Source: Tetmemena sp. SeJ-2015
Taxonomy: Eukaryota; Ciliophora; Spirotrichea; Sporadotrichida; Oxytrichidae
NCBI GenBank assembly: GCA_027382625.1
Contig: JAJKFJ010020978.1
Location: forward strand, 62,001-126,000
Length of the DNA stretch: 64,000 bases
Direction of reading: 5' to 3'
Notes under the pieces: model-generated
Databases searched by the model: none
The model's input: the letters and a program-made list of their open reading frames with translations, nothing else
What the model was told of the DNA's origin: nothing
Part shown: positions 1-11,265 of the stretch, piece by piece
How the letters are laid out: every line of letters begins with the position of its first letter
Numbering within the stretch: position 1 is the stretch's first letter
Position numbers and translations under genes: made by a program

Positions 1-2757
1 GGGAAAAGTTTTGGGAAGGGAGTTGAGCCTGAGAAAAAGTGGACCAGAGCTATTCTATCAGATGAGCACGAGCAGAATCAAAAGTTATATTTACGAGGAG
101 AAACTTTCACTTAGACTAAGAAACTTGAGAAAGAGCAAGGCTATTTCTTGTCAAATAACAAGGGAATTGCGATAGTATTCAATCCACAGCTTGGAGATCT
201 TCCACCTCACTCTGAAGTACCTATCACAGTTACTATCTATAACAATGTTTGTGGAAAGTTTGATGACAAGATTATTTCAGAAATTAAAGGACTCCCACCT
301 GTTGAATTCCCGATAAGTATCGCCATCTCTGGAAGCCCTGTTGTCATCCCTTTGAATCAAGTTGGTTTGAATTATGTAATATCTTATGTTAATTATATCA
401 AAGCTCTTGAGCCTGAGGAAAGTCATGACTTTTTTAGTTCATTATATTTGAGGAAAGGATCTCTTGGCATCATATCTTTAAATCTGCTAGCAAACACAAT
501 TAAGCCTAAGCTAACTATCGATAAGGTTTTATTAATTCGGTGATAATCACTTGAACTTCAATTATAATTTAGTTAACTCTAAAGCAGATCTTAACTTCAA
601 CTTGAAAAAATAAAAGTTCATTAAATTTATTTAATGATTAATTTAATGTGAAGTATCCAAATAAAGAAACTGGAGATTAACTAAACTTTTTAGATTTCGA
701 TGACTTCCTTACAGTTGTTACGGAAGAAAACTTATTCATATTATGAATGATAGAGGGATTGAATTATTGGAGATCGAGTAGACATGGCATTTAGATATAA
801 AATTCTGTGAAAGAGACGAGGATGATTGAAATTTATAATTGTTGAGGACATTCCCATTCAAAGCTATAAGTGTGAAAGTGAAAAGGAGATTGAACTTGAA
901 ATCTAATAAATATTAGCTCAGAGTGTGGTGAGTAAACATTATTTCATTTTACAAGATTTTATATCAATTTCTATAGCCTCAATTGTAATGATTAAAGGAT
1001 GGAACTCCCATGAGTTTCTAATGTGTGACATTTACGATGATATAGTTTCTAAAACATCCAATGGTAACACTATCAAGATAAATTCTATTTAAATAATTTT
1101 AGCTTTGAAATAAGGTTGCAACTTACATGAAAATTAATGAATGTGGATTTATTTCTTTTCTTAGAATATTTTGTTAATAAATTGTATTTATATAATTAAA
1201 GATTCTCTTTAAAATAAATTTAAAGATAGATAGACCATCTTAATGTGAGCATTCTTGAATCAATAAAGACTGAGTCTGTGGAGGAATACTTTGAGGTGAT
1301 AATTAAAGACTCAGACTCTCTGTTCTTCTAAGTATTGGCTGAGGTTTAAAAGCCAAGGATCACTCTAAACACAATTATCGATTGAGATGGGTAGAATCTA
1401 TGCAGCTATGTTACAAATTTTATAAAAATATTGAACTAAAGAATTACGGAAACTTACCCGCTATGTTCCATTGGGAGGAGAAAATTGAGTCTGATAGAAT
1501 TATTGCCAGATTTTATAGACAATTATCATATATCAAAAGTCTCTTAAAAGAGCAGCGTTGCTGTGGACAAAATTATTTAATGAGAATTACAAAATGGAAG
1601 TCCATTCAAGCCAGGAGGATAAATTTGAAGCATTTCAAAAGTTTTCTTCTGCAACTGGAGAAACCTTCATTCAAACTTTGCTAGAGGTATGCTTCATTTG
1701 GTTTGAATTATAAAACTATCCCTCCTACTCTGCCTATGCCCACTATAGTTTGCAATTCCTAGCCTATATAAAAGGAATTTAAGATCAAGAACACTGGAAT
1801 TAGATCAGTCCAAATAGAGTGGAAGATATTCGACACCAAAGATCTCGTCAATAAGGACACTGACTTATTCAATCTTTCAATAGCCAAGAACTTTAGTTAT
1901 GACAGAAAAGAAAACCCCCTTTCAAGTTTAACTTTGAAGCTCTTTCAGTCTTGAATTTATAAATTATGACTCTGCATTTGAAATTCAACCCAAAATTATG
2001 ACAGTAGGGCCAAGAGAAACCACTTCCTTCAACGTCACTTTCTATTCAAATAAGGGAGTTGGAGAATTTAAATCAGTAATTTTAGCCACTCCTGAACTCT
2101 CAAGGGACGAGCTTTAGATCGCCGACGACGGAGATGAGTTCTTGAGGAAAGGATTCCCGAATTGATAAGAAGAGCAGATTTGACGGAGACAATCTGGAAA
2201 TTGAAATTCAAGTACTGGTCAACGCCCTAAGATCCTGACGCTCCTAGTGGAACATAAAAGCTTACTTACCCCTAACGACTCTAAATAAAACGGAAACATG
2301 AACTTCAACTTGACTATTTCAGGGCCATTCGAGATAGTTAAGACTAAGACTAATTCTGGAGCCAAAGCATCCATTGGCCACATCTACTCCTCAATCTAAA
2401 AGTAAGCTCACACTTATTTTCTAATGATAATTTAGTTGTTAAGCAAAAGATTGAGACTATGTTCTGTCTCCAGCCTCTCAAGATTGTCGAAATAGATGTG
2501 CATTAAGAGAAATAATTATAATTTATGTGAAGTTCTAAGCTCCATCGCCTTTTAGCGGTGAAGAATGGCCAAACATCATCAAGAATGAGCGAGTTGGAGA
2601 GCTAATTGCCTATTTTACAAATGGAGATTCCTAAAAACTTATCTTAGACGGCTTCCTTTTGAGACCAAAGCTAGAAATAATTATCTAAAATCGCACAAAT
2701 TATAGAATTATGGGCCTACCAAACTTGATATTTAAACTTATTATTTAAAATTTAAGA
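1..2757 (+). CDS. DLEC1/CFAP81-like axonemal protein, 3' part
   Basis: The first segment (1-540) is open once TAG is read as Gln and carries ASH/Ig-like sequence such as GDLPPHSEVPITVTIYNN and KFDDKIISEIKGLPP, typical of DLEC1/CFAP81 and related axonemal ASH-domain proteins. Coding-like sequence continues downstream in changing frames (about 548-615, 651-740, 743-826, 839-1110, 1380-1680, 1700-2750), ending with a GELIAYFTNGDSQ...LRPKLEI motif again typical of the family. The frame changes are best explained by IESs; pointers were not resolved here. The family builds ciliary axoneme structures. The 5' end lies outside the window and the stop is not fixed, because the next gene starts almost at once. 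Family assignment is by recollection of motifs; one large gene rather than two is an inference. Confidence 0.55.
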
Positions 2758-2764
2758 TTTCAAA

Positions 2765-4108
2765 ATGAAACCTTGTATATTACTGAGTGCTATAGTAATT
2801 CTTGCTTTGGGATTCTAGACGAAAGCAGGAACAGTTGAGGAAGCTGCAGGAGGTTTGACTGCATTAATTAAATAGAACGATACGAGCCACATTTAGAAAG
2901 TTTTGTTTGTGCTAAACTATCTTGACTTTTGCATTCTCCCAAGAACTACCCTCTCAAGCTACAAATATTTCTAGGCTTATTACCGCTAACTTGGTTTCGA
3001 CAAAAATTAATGGGTAATGTTTGTTCTAATGAGTTTTTTAAAAAAAATTAAGATATATTAAACTCCTTTTAAAATTAGAACTCGCATTTAATTTTCATTT
3101 GATTGAAGAATCTTTCTTACTCTAAAGGCCGATAGAATACGACGCAAGAGTCTACAGAATCCCTTTGAAGTCTCATAGAATCTGGATCACATCTCCTAAC
3201 AACCCAAGAGAGATGCTAGATGTGCTGTGGATGAAGATTTACAAACCAAACTTAAAACTACCAATCAGATACTTGATCAAGCGCTAGCAAGAGATTCTTA
3301 CAATTATGACGCTTAAGGAAATCAAATACAAAAGTGGGAGCATATCTTTTGGGTCAATGACAAGAAACTTATTCCTCGCTCTGTCTAATACATGCAAAAT
3401 CTAGGCTACATAGTTAGGGAACTCACTGAGCTTAAAGCCTTTGATGATATCATGCTCGAGGCTTTGATTGATTACTCTGACACGGATAGAGTTGGAGCAG
3501 CAGCTGATTTTGCAAGAATGGCAATTAACTTTGAGGTGGGAGGTTTCTATATTGACCTCGATTTTTGGCTGAAGGAATGGGACATGAATGTGCATAAGCT
3601 ATTCGACTTCTTTGGATTTAGATGTGGAGAATTCGACCAAGACGTTTTGTTCACTTGGGGCTTCCTTTCAAGAGCAGGACACCCTATCCATAAAAACTAC
3701 ATAACCGAGTTCAAGAAGAACTACCAGCTTATTTATTTATGCTTTAAAAGGTGGAAAGCAAAGTCGGGAAACCACTTCACCTATATTTTTTTTTCTATTG
3801 CCATGCTGGGTCATAACTAAGGGCTCAACTCTCTTCGATACAGGCCCTTATTTCTACGACTACTCTTACTTCAAAACATTTATGCAAAAAGAAGAAGACC
3901 AAATTCTTGTTATTCCAGATATCACACATGTTGATCATTATGAAAGAACCATCAAGACTTCGAAGGGAGAGGATGTTCATTTCAAGATCGCTGGTTTCTA
4001 GCCAGGTCAAGGATCTTGGGCTAGTGATTATGTTGACTTAAAATATTTTTATAAAGTTTTAGACGCTCTTTACTTTGGAATATCAACGTTAGCAAAGACA
4101 GACTTTTG
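2765..4108 (+). CDS. Secreted glycosyltransferase with DXD motif (OCH1/capsular-type sugar transferase)
   Basis: The start ATG opens a clear signal peptide (MKPCILLSAIVILALGF), followed by family hallmarks: KSHRIWITSPNNPRE, WEHIFWVNDKKLIP, and the donor-binding block DRVGAAADFARMAINFEVGG followed by FYIDLD, whose DLD is the metal-binding DXD motif. It then runs to DTGPYFYDYS and stops at TGA. Such enzymes transfer sugars from nucleotide-sugar donors in the secretory pathway. The gene is interrupted by an AT-rich insertion at about 3010-3115 and by two IESs resolved below (11 bp and 64 bp). TAA/TAG serve as Gln. The substrate cannot be read from the sequence. Confidence 0.75.
3223..3233 (+). 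other. Putative 11-bp IES, pointer GATG
   Basis: GATG occurs at 3219-3222 and 3230-3233. Removing 11 bp joins NNPREMLD to EDLQTKLK in frame, as expected for the glycosyltransferase family. The pointer is short and the unit tiny, so chance is possible. Confidence 0.5.
3744..3807 (+). other. 64-bp IES, pointer ATGCT
   Basis: ATGCT occurs at 3739-3743 and 3803-3807. The sequence between contains a nine-T run and shifts frame. Removing it joins the upstream frame (LIYLC) to WVITKGSTLFDTGPYF in phase. Confidence 0.65.
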
Positions 4109-4212
4109 AATATCAAAATTAATCAAACACATCTACCTTTAAAAATTCCTTTCTTTGAAGAGATTTGCAAAGCGTTGAGTATTTTTAATTAATTTTAGAG
4201 TATATTCACGAC

Positions 4213-5084
4213 TCATTTATTTCCCTTTTTCTTAATTCTCTTCATCATAGGTAGGTCTACATTAGCCCAGAGTCCATAGTTTTCCCATCTATTAGGTTTT
4301 ACTGTTGCATATTCGAGTTAGTATTGAGTTCTCTCTAAATTGAATATTTTGAATGCTTATCTCACAGGTTACTCATCTCTTATCATGAAACTCATCAATA
4401 GTTAATATACTACCTACTTATATTTAAGTTTGATGGTCTTCAAGTTCTTGCCAGCCAATACTTAAATGGCTTTACTCATTTACTCCAAGGAAATGTAGAA
4501 GAATGGTGGGTCAAACAGGATGTACTCAAATTCGTTATCAAATGGAATCGGATTCTGCAAATCAAAGTATGCAAACATAGAATATGATCTTAAGTAGTGA
4601 AAACCTGGGAGATCCTTAAATCTGGTATCGATGTCGCATATTGTTATTTTCAAGCCTAGTTAATCATAAAACGCTTTGGCCAGAGATGGTGCGCATAAGA
4701 ATTAAATAAATTTCTTTATTCAATAAAATAGCATATCAAGCACAACTTCTTCTCTAGTTCTTGAGGGTTGTCAACTGCCATCGTGAAACTTGTAATGAAT
4801 TGTTCTATAGTGTTTTTGGTAAAGAAGTACTGCTCTAAGTCCCTCCTTTCTCTGAAGTTATCTGGCATGATCGACATATTGTCTTCCCCTTCACCCACAC
4901 TTACTGAGTTCTCCATGAATAATAAGTATAAGTATAAGCAAATATAAAATTTCTTTTCCTGGATAATTGCATCTAGATCTATGTTCTGCTGCTGGAAAGA
5001 TTGAGAGGCAAGAGTACTCGACTATTCCTTGTGCTCTTGAGTCTATTCTTATTAGTCGGGGTTGTGATAGACAGTTGACTCCAT
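4213..5084 (-). CDS. eEF1A lysine methyltransferase 1-like (EFM5 family)
   Basis: Read right to left, a Gln-rich leader is followed by RRDLEQYFFTKNTIEQF (the family's QFWYS-like entry), LCAPSLAKAF after IES removal, ICDIDTRF, and EYILFDPPFFYISLEQMSKA. The last contains the DPPF catalytic motif of this SAM-dependent family, also known as N6AMT2 before it was shown to methylate elongation factor 1A. It ends MMKRIKKKGNK at TGA. Protein-lysine methylation in the cytosol is known for the family. One IES is resolved. The start was taken at the first ATG of the continuous frame; an internal ATG at 4916 would remove the low-complexity leader. Confidence 0.75.
4700..4740 (-). other. 41-bp IES in methyltransferase gene, pointer CTT
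   Basis: On the minus strand the pointer CTT brackets an AT-rich stretch (plus-strand AAG at 4697-4699 and 4738-4740). Excision joins EKKLC to LCAPSLAKAF, restoring the conserved CxPS segment of the family. Confidence 0.7.
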
Positions 5085-5165
5085 TGAAAAGTGATTAATA
5101 TGTAATATGTATATACTAATTGAGATAAATAATTAAAGTTAATATCTCTAAGGGTTCATAAAATA

Positions 5166-7316
5166 TCATTCATAAATAATTGAAGAGAGTAGATTGCTAT
5201 GTTTCTTTTTCTCATAAGACATCTACTCTGTTATATGACTATGCTAAGTATTGCCCATTACGTCCAGAGTTTACCTTTTAGAAGAAGGCTTCTTTGCATT
5301 ATAAGCACCTATCGAAGAATACTTGCTTCACAAAAAATGAAATAATTTAAGTTCTGGACTTTGAAGATTTCTTAGAGTCTTAATCCTTGACCTTTCTAAT
5401 AAGCTGGACTGATTAATTTTATACGAGAAGATCAATAGTCTTGTGCAACTTATCGTTCATTAGCGAATGCTCAAACTTAGAATTTTGATTAGATAAATGG
5501 TTTAAATTTAAGGAGATAAAATATCTGTATGTTCTGTGCTTAGATCGAGTTCTTTAACCTCAGCTCTGACCGCATATATTGCTTGTGAGGTGAACTGATG
5601 TAAGTACTCACATCATCCTAATTGAGTGATATACTTTGCTATGAAGAGTAGTTAGAGTCTATCATTTTGGATTGCTTCAAAATTTAGCTATCTTTCATTT
5701 ATTGACCCATTAGAGCTTGGCTTAGAATCTGCTAATAATCGATATCCGGATTTATTAGGAGATTTGAGGATGAGTTTGTGAGATACTTCTTTGGTCTTTA
5801 GTTTTTGCCTTTAAGTTAAATTCCATTGCTATTCTTTGCGCCTTGGTCAATTACGAATTGCTAGGCTGAGTATCCATCCTTAATATCTAATTGAGAAGTA
5901 GTCTGTTTATCGTCACTTGGAGGAGTAGATTGATAATTCTGGATTATTTGTCCTTCAGGAAGGAGGGAATTAGTCTGATTGCTGCTCAAATCCAAAGTCT
6001 AGAATATGTTTGTGTAATTAGAAAGTGAAGTAGGCTCATAAATGTTAGAAACCTTCTACTCAACTTTGGAATTTGAGTTATTGCTTGAGTTAGAATGAAA
6101 AAAGTTACTCATTCGAGATAGAGATTGAGATTATTGATTAAGGCTCTGATTCTTTTGAAATTTACCTAAAGTTTCCTTCTATTTCTAGATCATCTATACT
6201 TGGGTCTTTATCTACTCTTATTTCTGCTTAATGATGAGCTCATTATCTTGGATTTTATCAGAAAATGCACTTAATAAAGTTTGCAAAATTGGACTTTGGA
6301 TTTGTTCCGCCAAAACATTTCTATCTCCTATGATCTCCTCGAAATTATTTAATGCAAACTCTATCTGATATTCTAAACTCTGATCCTCTTCAATCTCGTT
6401 ATAATTTTGGCTGTTAATTTGTTATTTTAGCTTCTAAATTTCAACATTAAGTTTGGCGTTATTTTCCTATAGCTAATTGATAATCTCTTTAAGATCTTAA
6501 TTTTCTTCTTTTAAGCTTTCCTATTCGCTGGTTATTGATAACATCTATTAACTTTTCTCTGTATTTTGGCAAGATGCACAATAAAATTACTTATTTAGCT
6601 TCTCTTGCTTAGCTAAATTTGCTCTATTGACTTTCAACTATAGCTCTTAAATAAGCAAGTCGAGCTCTGGGAAATGGGCATTCTTCTCGCAATTATTATT
6701 TACATTAGACTCTCTATTACTGCTTCCCAAGTTATTATTATCTAAGTTTGACTTCTAGTTGTTGAGTTTAAATTCAATGAGCTTTTGAAATTCATTTTTG
6801 GCACTGCCAGGCAGACTCTCACCTATGATGGGCAGGTTTTGAAATATCATGTCTTTGTTGAATGAGAAGGATGAGTTTTTATCTTCATTGCACTCGGATG
6901 ATACCAGAAAAGAAGAGGATCTCGCAGATGACTGCTATACTTTAGCTTTAAGGCTGTTCTGCATGCTTTTGAGCTGGCTAGTTGCTAGAAACTTCATATC
7001 TTTCCCTTTATAAGAGGAACTCTGAGGGGTGATTAAACTGCTCAGGTCGTAAGTTATAGACTCGCAGTCTGAGGTTCTATTACTTTAGAACATCATATGG
7101 TCTTTAGACTCTTCTCTATACAAAAAAGGCTGTGTCTTTTTAATTTGCGAAGTTGTTGTTTATTCTAAGTGGAGCACTTGGATGTCTTTTTCTATTGGGA
7201 TTTATTCTTAGTCGCCATATTGCTTCAATTGTGGAGTTAGAATGGATGATGGATTTATTTATTCTTCTGAGTAAGGGCGGCAAGAGTAAGAATGTTTATC
7301 CACGCGAAAAGAATAT
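5166..7316 (-). CDS. Large Gln/Ser/Asn-rich coiled-coil protein
   Basis: With TAA/TAG as Gln, one frame stays open from about 7316 down to about 5471, then resumes in another frame (about 5440-5166) and stops at TGA. A central coiled coil (SLKEENQDLKEIINQLQENN, then LNVEIQKLKQQIN) is followed by a Ser/Asn/Gln-rich disordered tail. There is no recognisable catalytic domain. The N-terminus is uncertain: the frame opens at an in-frame TGA without an ATG, so a small 5' segment may lie beyond an IES. A structural or scaffold role is only an inference. Confidence 0.6.
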
Positions 7317-7686
7317 TCTCAAAATATAATTTATGATAGAAATTAAGGAAAAATTTGGATGAAACAAATTAAAATAAATTATTTGATATCATAATCTTCT
7401 CAATTATAGTATGTTAAATTTTTTTTATCCATATAGAGAGATTCTCTGGATTTGCTTTTTTTTTGAGTTTATTAGTTATTATAATTTCTGCAATATAAAT
7501 AATTTAATTTATGTTATATTCACTTGAGGCTGAATCTTTGTCTTGTTGAGATTGTTAGGAAGTGTAATTCATTTTTAAACTAGTTTCTATTTTAATTTTG
7601 AATGTTCATCATAGACAAATATTTCATCTAACTTATGTTAAATACTTTCACATTTAAGATATATTAAATTGAAAATTGATTTTGTG
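7317..7686. other. AT-rich spacer
   Basis: No convincing frame on either strand; TGA is frequent and composition is strongly AT. It probably holds the promoters of the two flanking divergent genes and perhaps an IES. Confidence 0.6.
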
Positions 7687-9026
7687 ATGGTTTAAGTGTA
7701 AATATAGGATCAACAGACTGGGAACTAGTTGCTATTTTCTGATGATTTTTAGCTTAGCATCGATGAAATAAAAAAGAGAGCTTTCTATTCATTTGCTTAT
7801 GAAAAGTATGCTTAGAAATTTAAGATACTCCTCAAAACTCAAAATAATCAAATTCTGAGCGAGATATGCTCTTAGGAGCAACTCATAAATGCGGTCATCA
7901 ACCATATTGCCAAAATTAGTTTAATTAAATAAACCATAAGCAAATTTATAATAAATTAAAAATAATTAAATAAATTCTTATTAAGTTTTAAATTAGCAAT
8001 AGCGGTGAGCAGCCTATGAATTTGATTTTTCAGAAAAGGGAAGAATCTAAAATCAAAAGGATTATGAATCAACTAGATGCACAAATTACTAAAATCACTC
8101 CAAAAGACTAAACTTCTAGCAAATCAAAGCACATTAAAGACAATATTTTGAGTTTGATATAAAATTTATCTGCCACGATGCAGGTATTAAATTAGGAGAA
8201 AAATAAAAATTTTCAATAAGAATAAGTGGCAATGGAGTATCTGCAAACTCAAAGAAAGATTGTAGAGGAGAAGCATTTCAGTAATCTGTAATCGATCAGG
8301 TCATTGATCTATCTCATTTAAATTTCAAAAAACGGTAGAGGTTAAATTTTAAAAACTTCTAAGAAGTAGGATTCTTCGAATGTGACTGATAGACTTCTAA
8401 ATCAATAAAATAAAAGTGAATCTTAGGATTAGGATATTCTTAATTTAAGAACTTAAGATAGAACCTTAAAGAAATCCGTAAAAAATATTATAATTCCTTT
8501 TACATTAACTCCAGAGCAAATATAAAAAGCTTTTAATTTAGGTTAAAAATAATCTGCTGATTAAAATAAAGATGCAACATTTCAACTTGAGGCCCAGACA
8601 ATCTTAACGAAGGTATAAATCGAAGAAATTTTTGAAAAATCTAAACTCTAATTTAAAAAAGAAATCATATCTTAGTTTGAATAAACAGAGGGGGTTAAAA
8701 TTAAAATGCCATATCCAGATTAAATGGACAAGCATGGAAACGCGATACTTAGATTTTATTGCTTGAATTATATCAAAAATAAAAACTTAGAAGAAAGTTT
8801 GAATTCTAACAACTTTAGCTTCTGTACATAAAGTAAATCTGAAATTCAAGCTTCTTTATCTTGTCCTTTTAAAGTTGTATATAAGACATAAACTCCATTT
8901 ATCATTTTGAAAAGAGAAGACTATCAAAGAGCAAACGAATAAAATGCAGAATGTGTTGCAGAGTTTGTAGTCGAATTCTATATCTCAAAGTAAAATTTAG
9001 AGCATAATCATGAATTAAAGAAATGA
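7687..9026 (+). CDS. Unknown protein with possible FAR1/WRKY-GCM1-type zinc finger
   Basis: An ATG at 7687 opens a frame that, after removal of one clear IES, continues to TGA at 9024. The body is Lys/Gln/Asn-rich. Near the C-terminus a Cys/His arrangement is seen: a Cys in FSFCTQ, ASLSCPFKVVYK, then EFVVEFYISK and LEHNHELKK. A CPF..K..HNHEL pattern is typical of FAR1/WRKY-GCM1 DNA-binding fingers, which derive from MULE transposases, so this may be a DNA-binding regulator. The assignment rests on this pattern alone and no transposase core is visible. Confidence 0.5.
7920..7996 (+). other. 77-bp IES, pointer AAATTAG
   Basis: The 7-bp repeat AAATTAG lies at 7913-7919 and 7990-7996. The interior is about 90 percent AT with frame breaks. 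Excision gives an in-frame join reading INHIAKISNSGEQPMN. Confidence 0.85.
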
Positions 9027-9060
9027 TTCATACAAGATTAATTGAAGTTTAAGAAAATTT

Positions 9061-9708
9061 TCAACAATTTATTGCTTTCATTATATCCATCGTTATGAGA
9101 GTTTTATTAAAGACTTTTGGGAATATTATGCTCATCCATTTGATTAGCATGTTTTGTTTCTCATGAGTTTCTAATGTATCATAGGAAAGAACTTCTCTAA
9201 GCTGGCATTCGTGAAGGAAGTAGACTTATAGATTTAGCAGAGGATGGCTTTTAAATGTGATATAGTGGGGAAATAAAAAATAATTATCTTTAAAAGGTAA
9301 CCATTTCCTGTTCAACTTGACTGTTTTAGATTAGAGTTAGGTCTTTTATCAAAAGCTGGGTCTCTTAGTCTTTTATTGAAAAGTATAGCTCAGGCAACTG
9401 ATTCTCTATGGAGTAAAAGATCCAACATTCGATCTCATACTCCGCTTTAAACTTAAAAATATAGTAAAATTATTCTATTCGAAGTCAAATTTGAGATTCA
9501 GGCATGATTAGTATTCCTCTGGCAAAATCTAGAAATTTAATTACAACTAGGATGGATGACTTACGAAGATTTTGGGATCATCTTCATTTACCAATTAGAT
9601 AGAAGCATCTAATATAGGATTGGTTGATGAGCTCAGACTTAAAGAGTAGGCGTTTATAAATTATTCGCAATCCTTCTTGAATTGTTGATAAGTGTATTTA
9701 TTTTCCAT
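9061..9708 (-). CDS. ATG10: ATG10-like E2 enzyme of autophagy
   Basis: The minus-strand protein begins MENKYTYQQFKKDCEQFI, contains YEIECWIFYSIENQLPELYF (the family's central strands) and, after IES removal, MVTFQSHPLLNLQVYFLHEC, equivalent to the HPxLxxPFFxLHPC block that holds the catalytic cysteine. It ends KWMSIIFPKVF at TGA. ATG10 forms a thioester with ATG12 and transfers it to ATG5. The length of about 190 residues fits. The neighbouring HP-to-HE change before the Cys is a variation. At least two IESs interrupt it: one near 9450 whose pointer I did not fix, and one near 9270. Confidence 0.75.
9252..9291 (-). other. 40-bp IES in ATG10, pointer AAAG
   Basis: The plus-strand CTTT lies at 9248-9251 and 9288-9291. 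Removing the interval joins EMVTF to QSHPLLNLQ just before the conserved His-Pro block. Confidence 0.65.
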
Positions 9709-9890
9709 TTCAAAATTATTTTATAATTTCCAGTAGATTAGATTAAGAATTAAGAAGTTTTTAGGTAAACTAAGTATAAGATTCTATATTGGATCTGTCT
9801 TACTTACTGTAATAGATTTTTCATGCACATCTTTTTAGAGTTTATGAAAAAAAATGATTGGAAATTGATAAGATAGGATCGTACGTGTTT
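9709..9890. other. Short spacer between ATG10 5' end and RagA 3' end
   Basis: AT-rich with no supported gene; it holds the 3' flank of RagA and the 5' flank of ATG10. Confidence 0.6.
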
Positions 9891-10940
9891 TCAAACTGAG
9901 TTGGAAACGAGTCCTTCGAAGTAATCCTTGGTGGTTTTAATGTTTAGAGCGATGGCTTCCTATTCGATGTCAGGGTCACTCACAATTATCATAATGTAAG
10001 TGCTACTGGTGAATTCGTCAATGAAAGCAGTGAATCAAATTAAAGACCACTTATAATGAAGTGAATTTCTGATTCTTGACAACCATAGACTGGAATTGGA
10101 AGCTCGTCTTGATGCAGCTGAGTTTGAACTGCTTGATAATGTTTGAGATTTTCTCAAATCTGTGAGGGTCTTTGTGCCCCTTAGCGTCATAATTAGATAT
10201 GACCAAGAAAGTTGACCTCTCGAAAAGTACCACCTCGTCTGCGTTTATAGTCTAGCAGAACTGCTCTAGATTCTTCTCTAGAGTCTTCACGTTAAAAACA
10301 ATAAACATACATAAGATAAGATAAGATGAGTTAGGAAGGAGGAAATAGACAATTTGAGACCAAGCCTTGTATAGAGTCTCATCCCAAATACTTGTCTTGA
10401 AGCAGTCCACATCAAAGTTCTTGGTCTTTTCAATGATTCTCATTCTCTTTTCCTGGAAGGTCTTATCTCTCATAGCCTCAGCAAGCAAATCCATTTTGTG
10501 CACTAGACAGAAAATCTTAGCCTTTGGAGAAAGTTCAGTAAGAGCCTCAAGGCAATTCTCGTAGTATTGAAGATCTCCGTTGAAATCTTTGCTTGTGACA
10601 TCGAACACGTAGATCAGCACTTGTACATTCTTGAAAATATGCTCTCTTTGCGATTGGAAGTACTGGACCATAAACAAATCTTGCCCACCGCAATCCCATA
10701 GTGATAGAACTAGATTTCATTGAGTATAGAGAGAAAACAAAATAATGCTCAATCTATATTTCCGAGGAATCTAACTCTAGATCTGGACACATCGTGAGTG
10801 AAAGTAATTCTGTAGGCATCTCTTGCCAAGTAGTTGGCAAAGATAATAGATCTCATAGAGGTCTTTCCTGCACTCATTCTTCCCATAAGAAGAACCTTTT
10901 CTATTTTTTCGCCGTCGCCGTCTTAACCTGCACCCTGCAT
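9891..10940 (-). CDS. RRAGA: RagA/B-type GTPase (Gtr1 family)
   Basis: After removal of three IESs the protein reads continuously. [20 protein letters not shown] leads into P-loop [12 protein letters not shown], then [16 protein letters not shown] (switch I), [16 protein letters not shown] (G3), [22 protein letters not shown] (G4, HKMD), [27 protein letters not shown], and [17 protein letters not shown] of the C-terminal roadblock domain, stopping at TGA at 9891. RagA pairs with RagC/D at the lysosome or vacuole to recruit TORC1 under amino-acid sufficiency. Match to the family is near full length. The start is the first ATG of the frame. Confidence 0.95.
10035..10065 (-). other. 31-bp IES in RagA, pointer TTCACT
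   Basis: The plus-strand AGTGAA lies at 10029-10034 and 10060-10065. Excision joins VKNQKFT to [13 protein letters not shown] exactly as in RagA proteins. Confidence 0.92.
10295..10333 (-). other. 39-bp IES in RagA, pointer TAAC
   Basis: The plus-strand GTTA lies at 10291-10294 and 10330-10333. Excision joins VYFLLPN to [11 protein letters not shown], matching the family's LIPNVxxLExNL. The interior carries a repeated ATAAG unit. Confidence 0.9.
10719..10762 (-). other. 44-bp IES in RagA, pointer GAAAT
   Basis: The plus-strand ATTTC lies at 10714-10718 and 10758-10762. Excision produces [16 protein letters not shown], the conserved G3 region. Confidence 0.93.
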
Positions 10941-11265
10941 ATTTATTATTCTCTTAAATCTGACAATTATTATAATAGCTCTGCATCCCAAACCTAGATA
11001 ATTTTAATTAGCTCAATAAGAATAATCTATCTATCCTAGAAGATATAAATATAGAAAGACAATTAAGATAATCAAATTCATAGTATAAGCTCTACGGTCA
11101 TTACTTTCTCTAGAAAGTGTTAGCGTAGTTATAGGATGCCCAAGGTATCCTCGCTCCATTATTAAGTTGCTTCTATAATTACACGAAATGCTAGTTGTCA
11201 TTCAACCTCTAAGTTATATCATCATTCACAAAATTGAAAATATATTAAATTTAAACTCTCCTAAA
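10941..11265. other. Spacer without gene
   Basis: AT-rich. No supported coding frame or RNA gene was seen on either strand. Confidence 0.5.
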
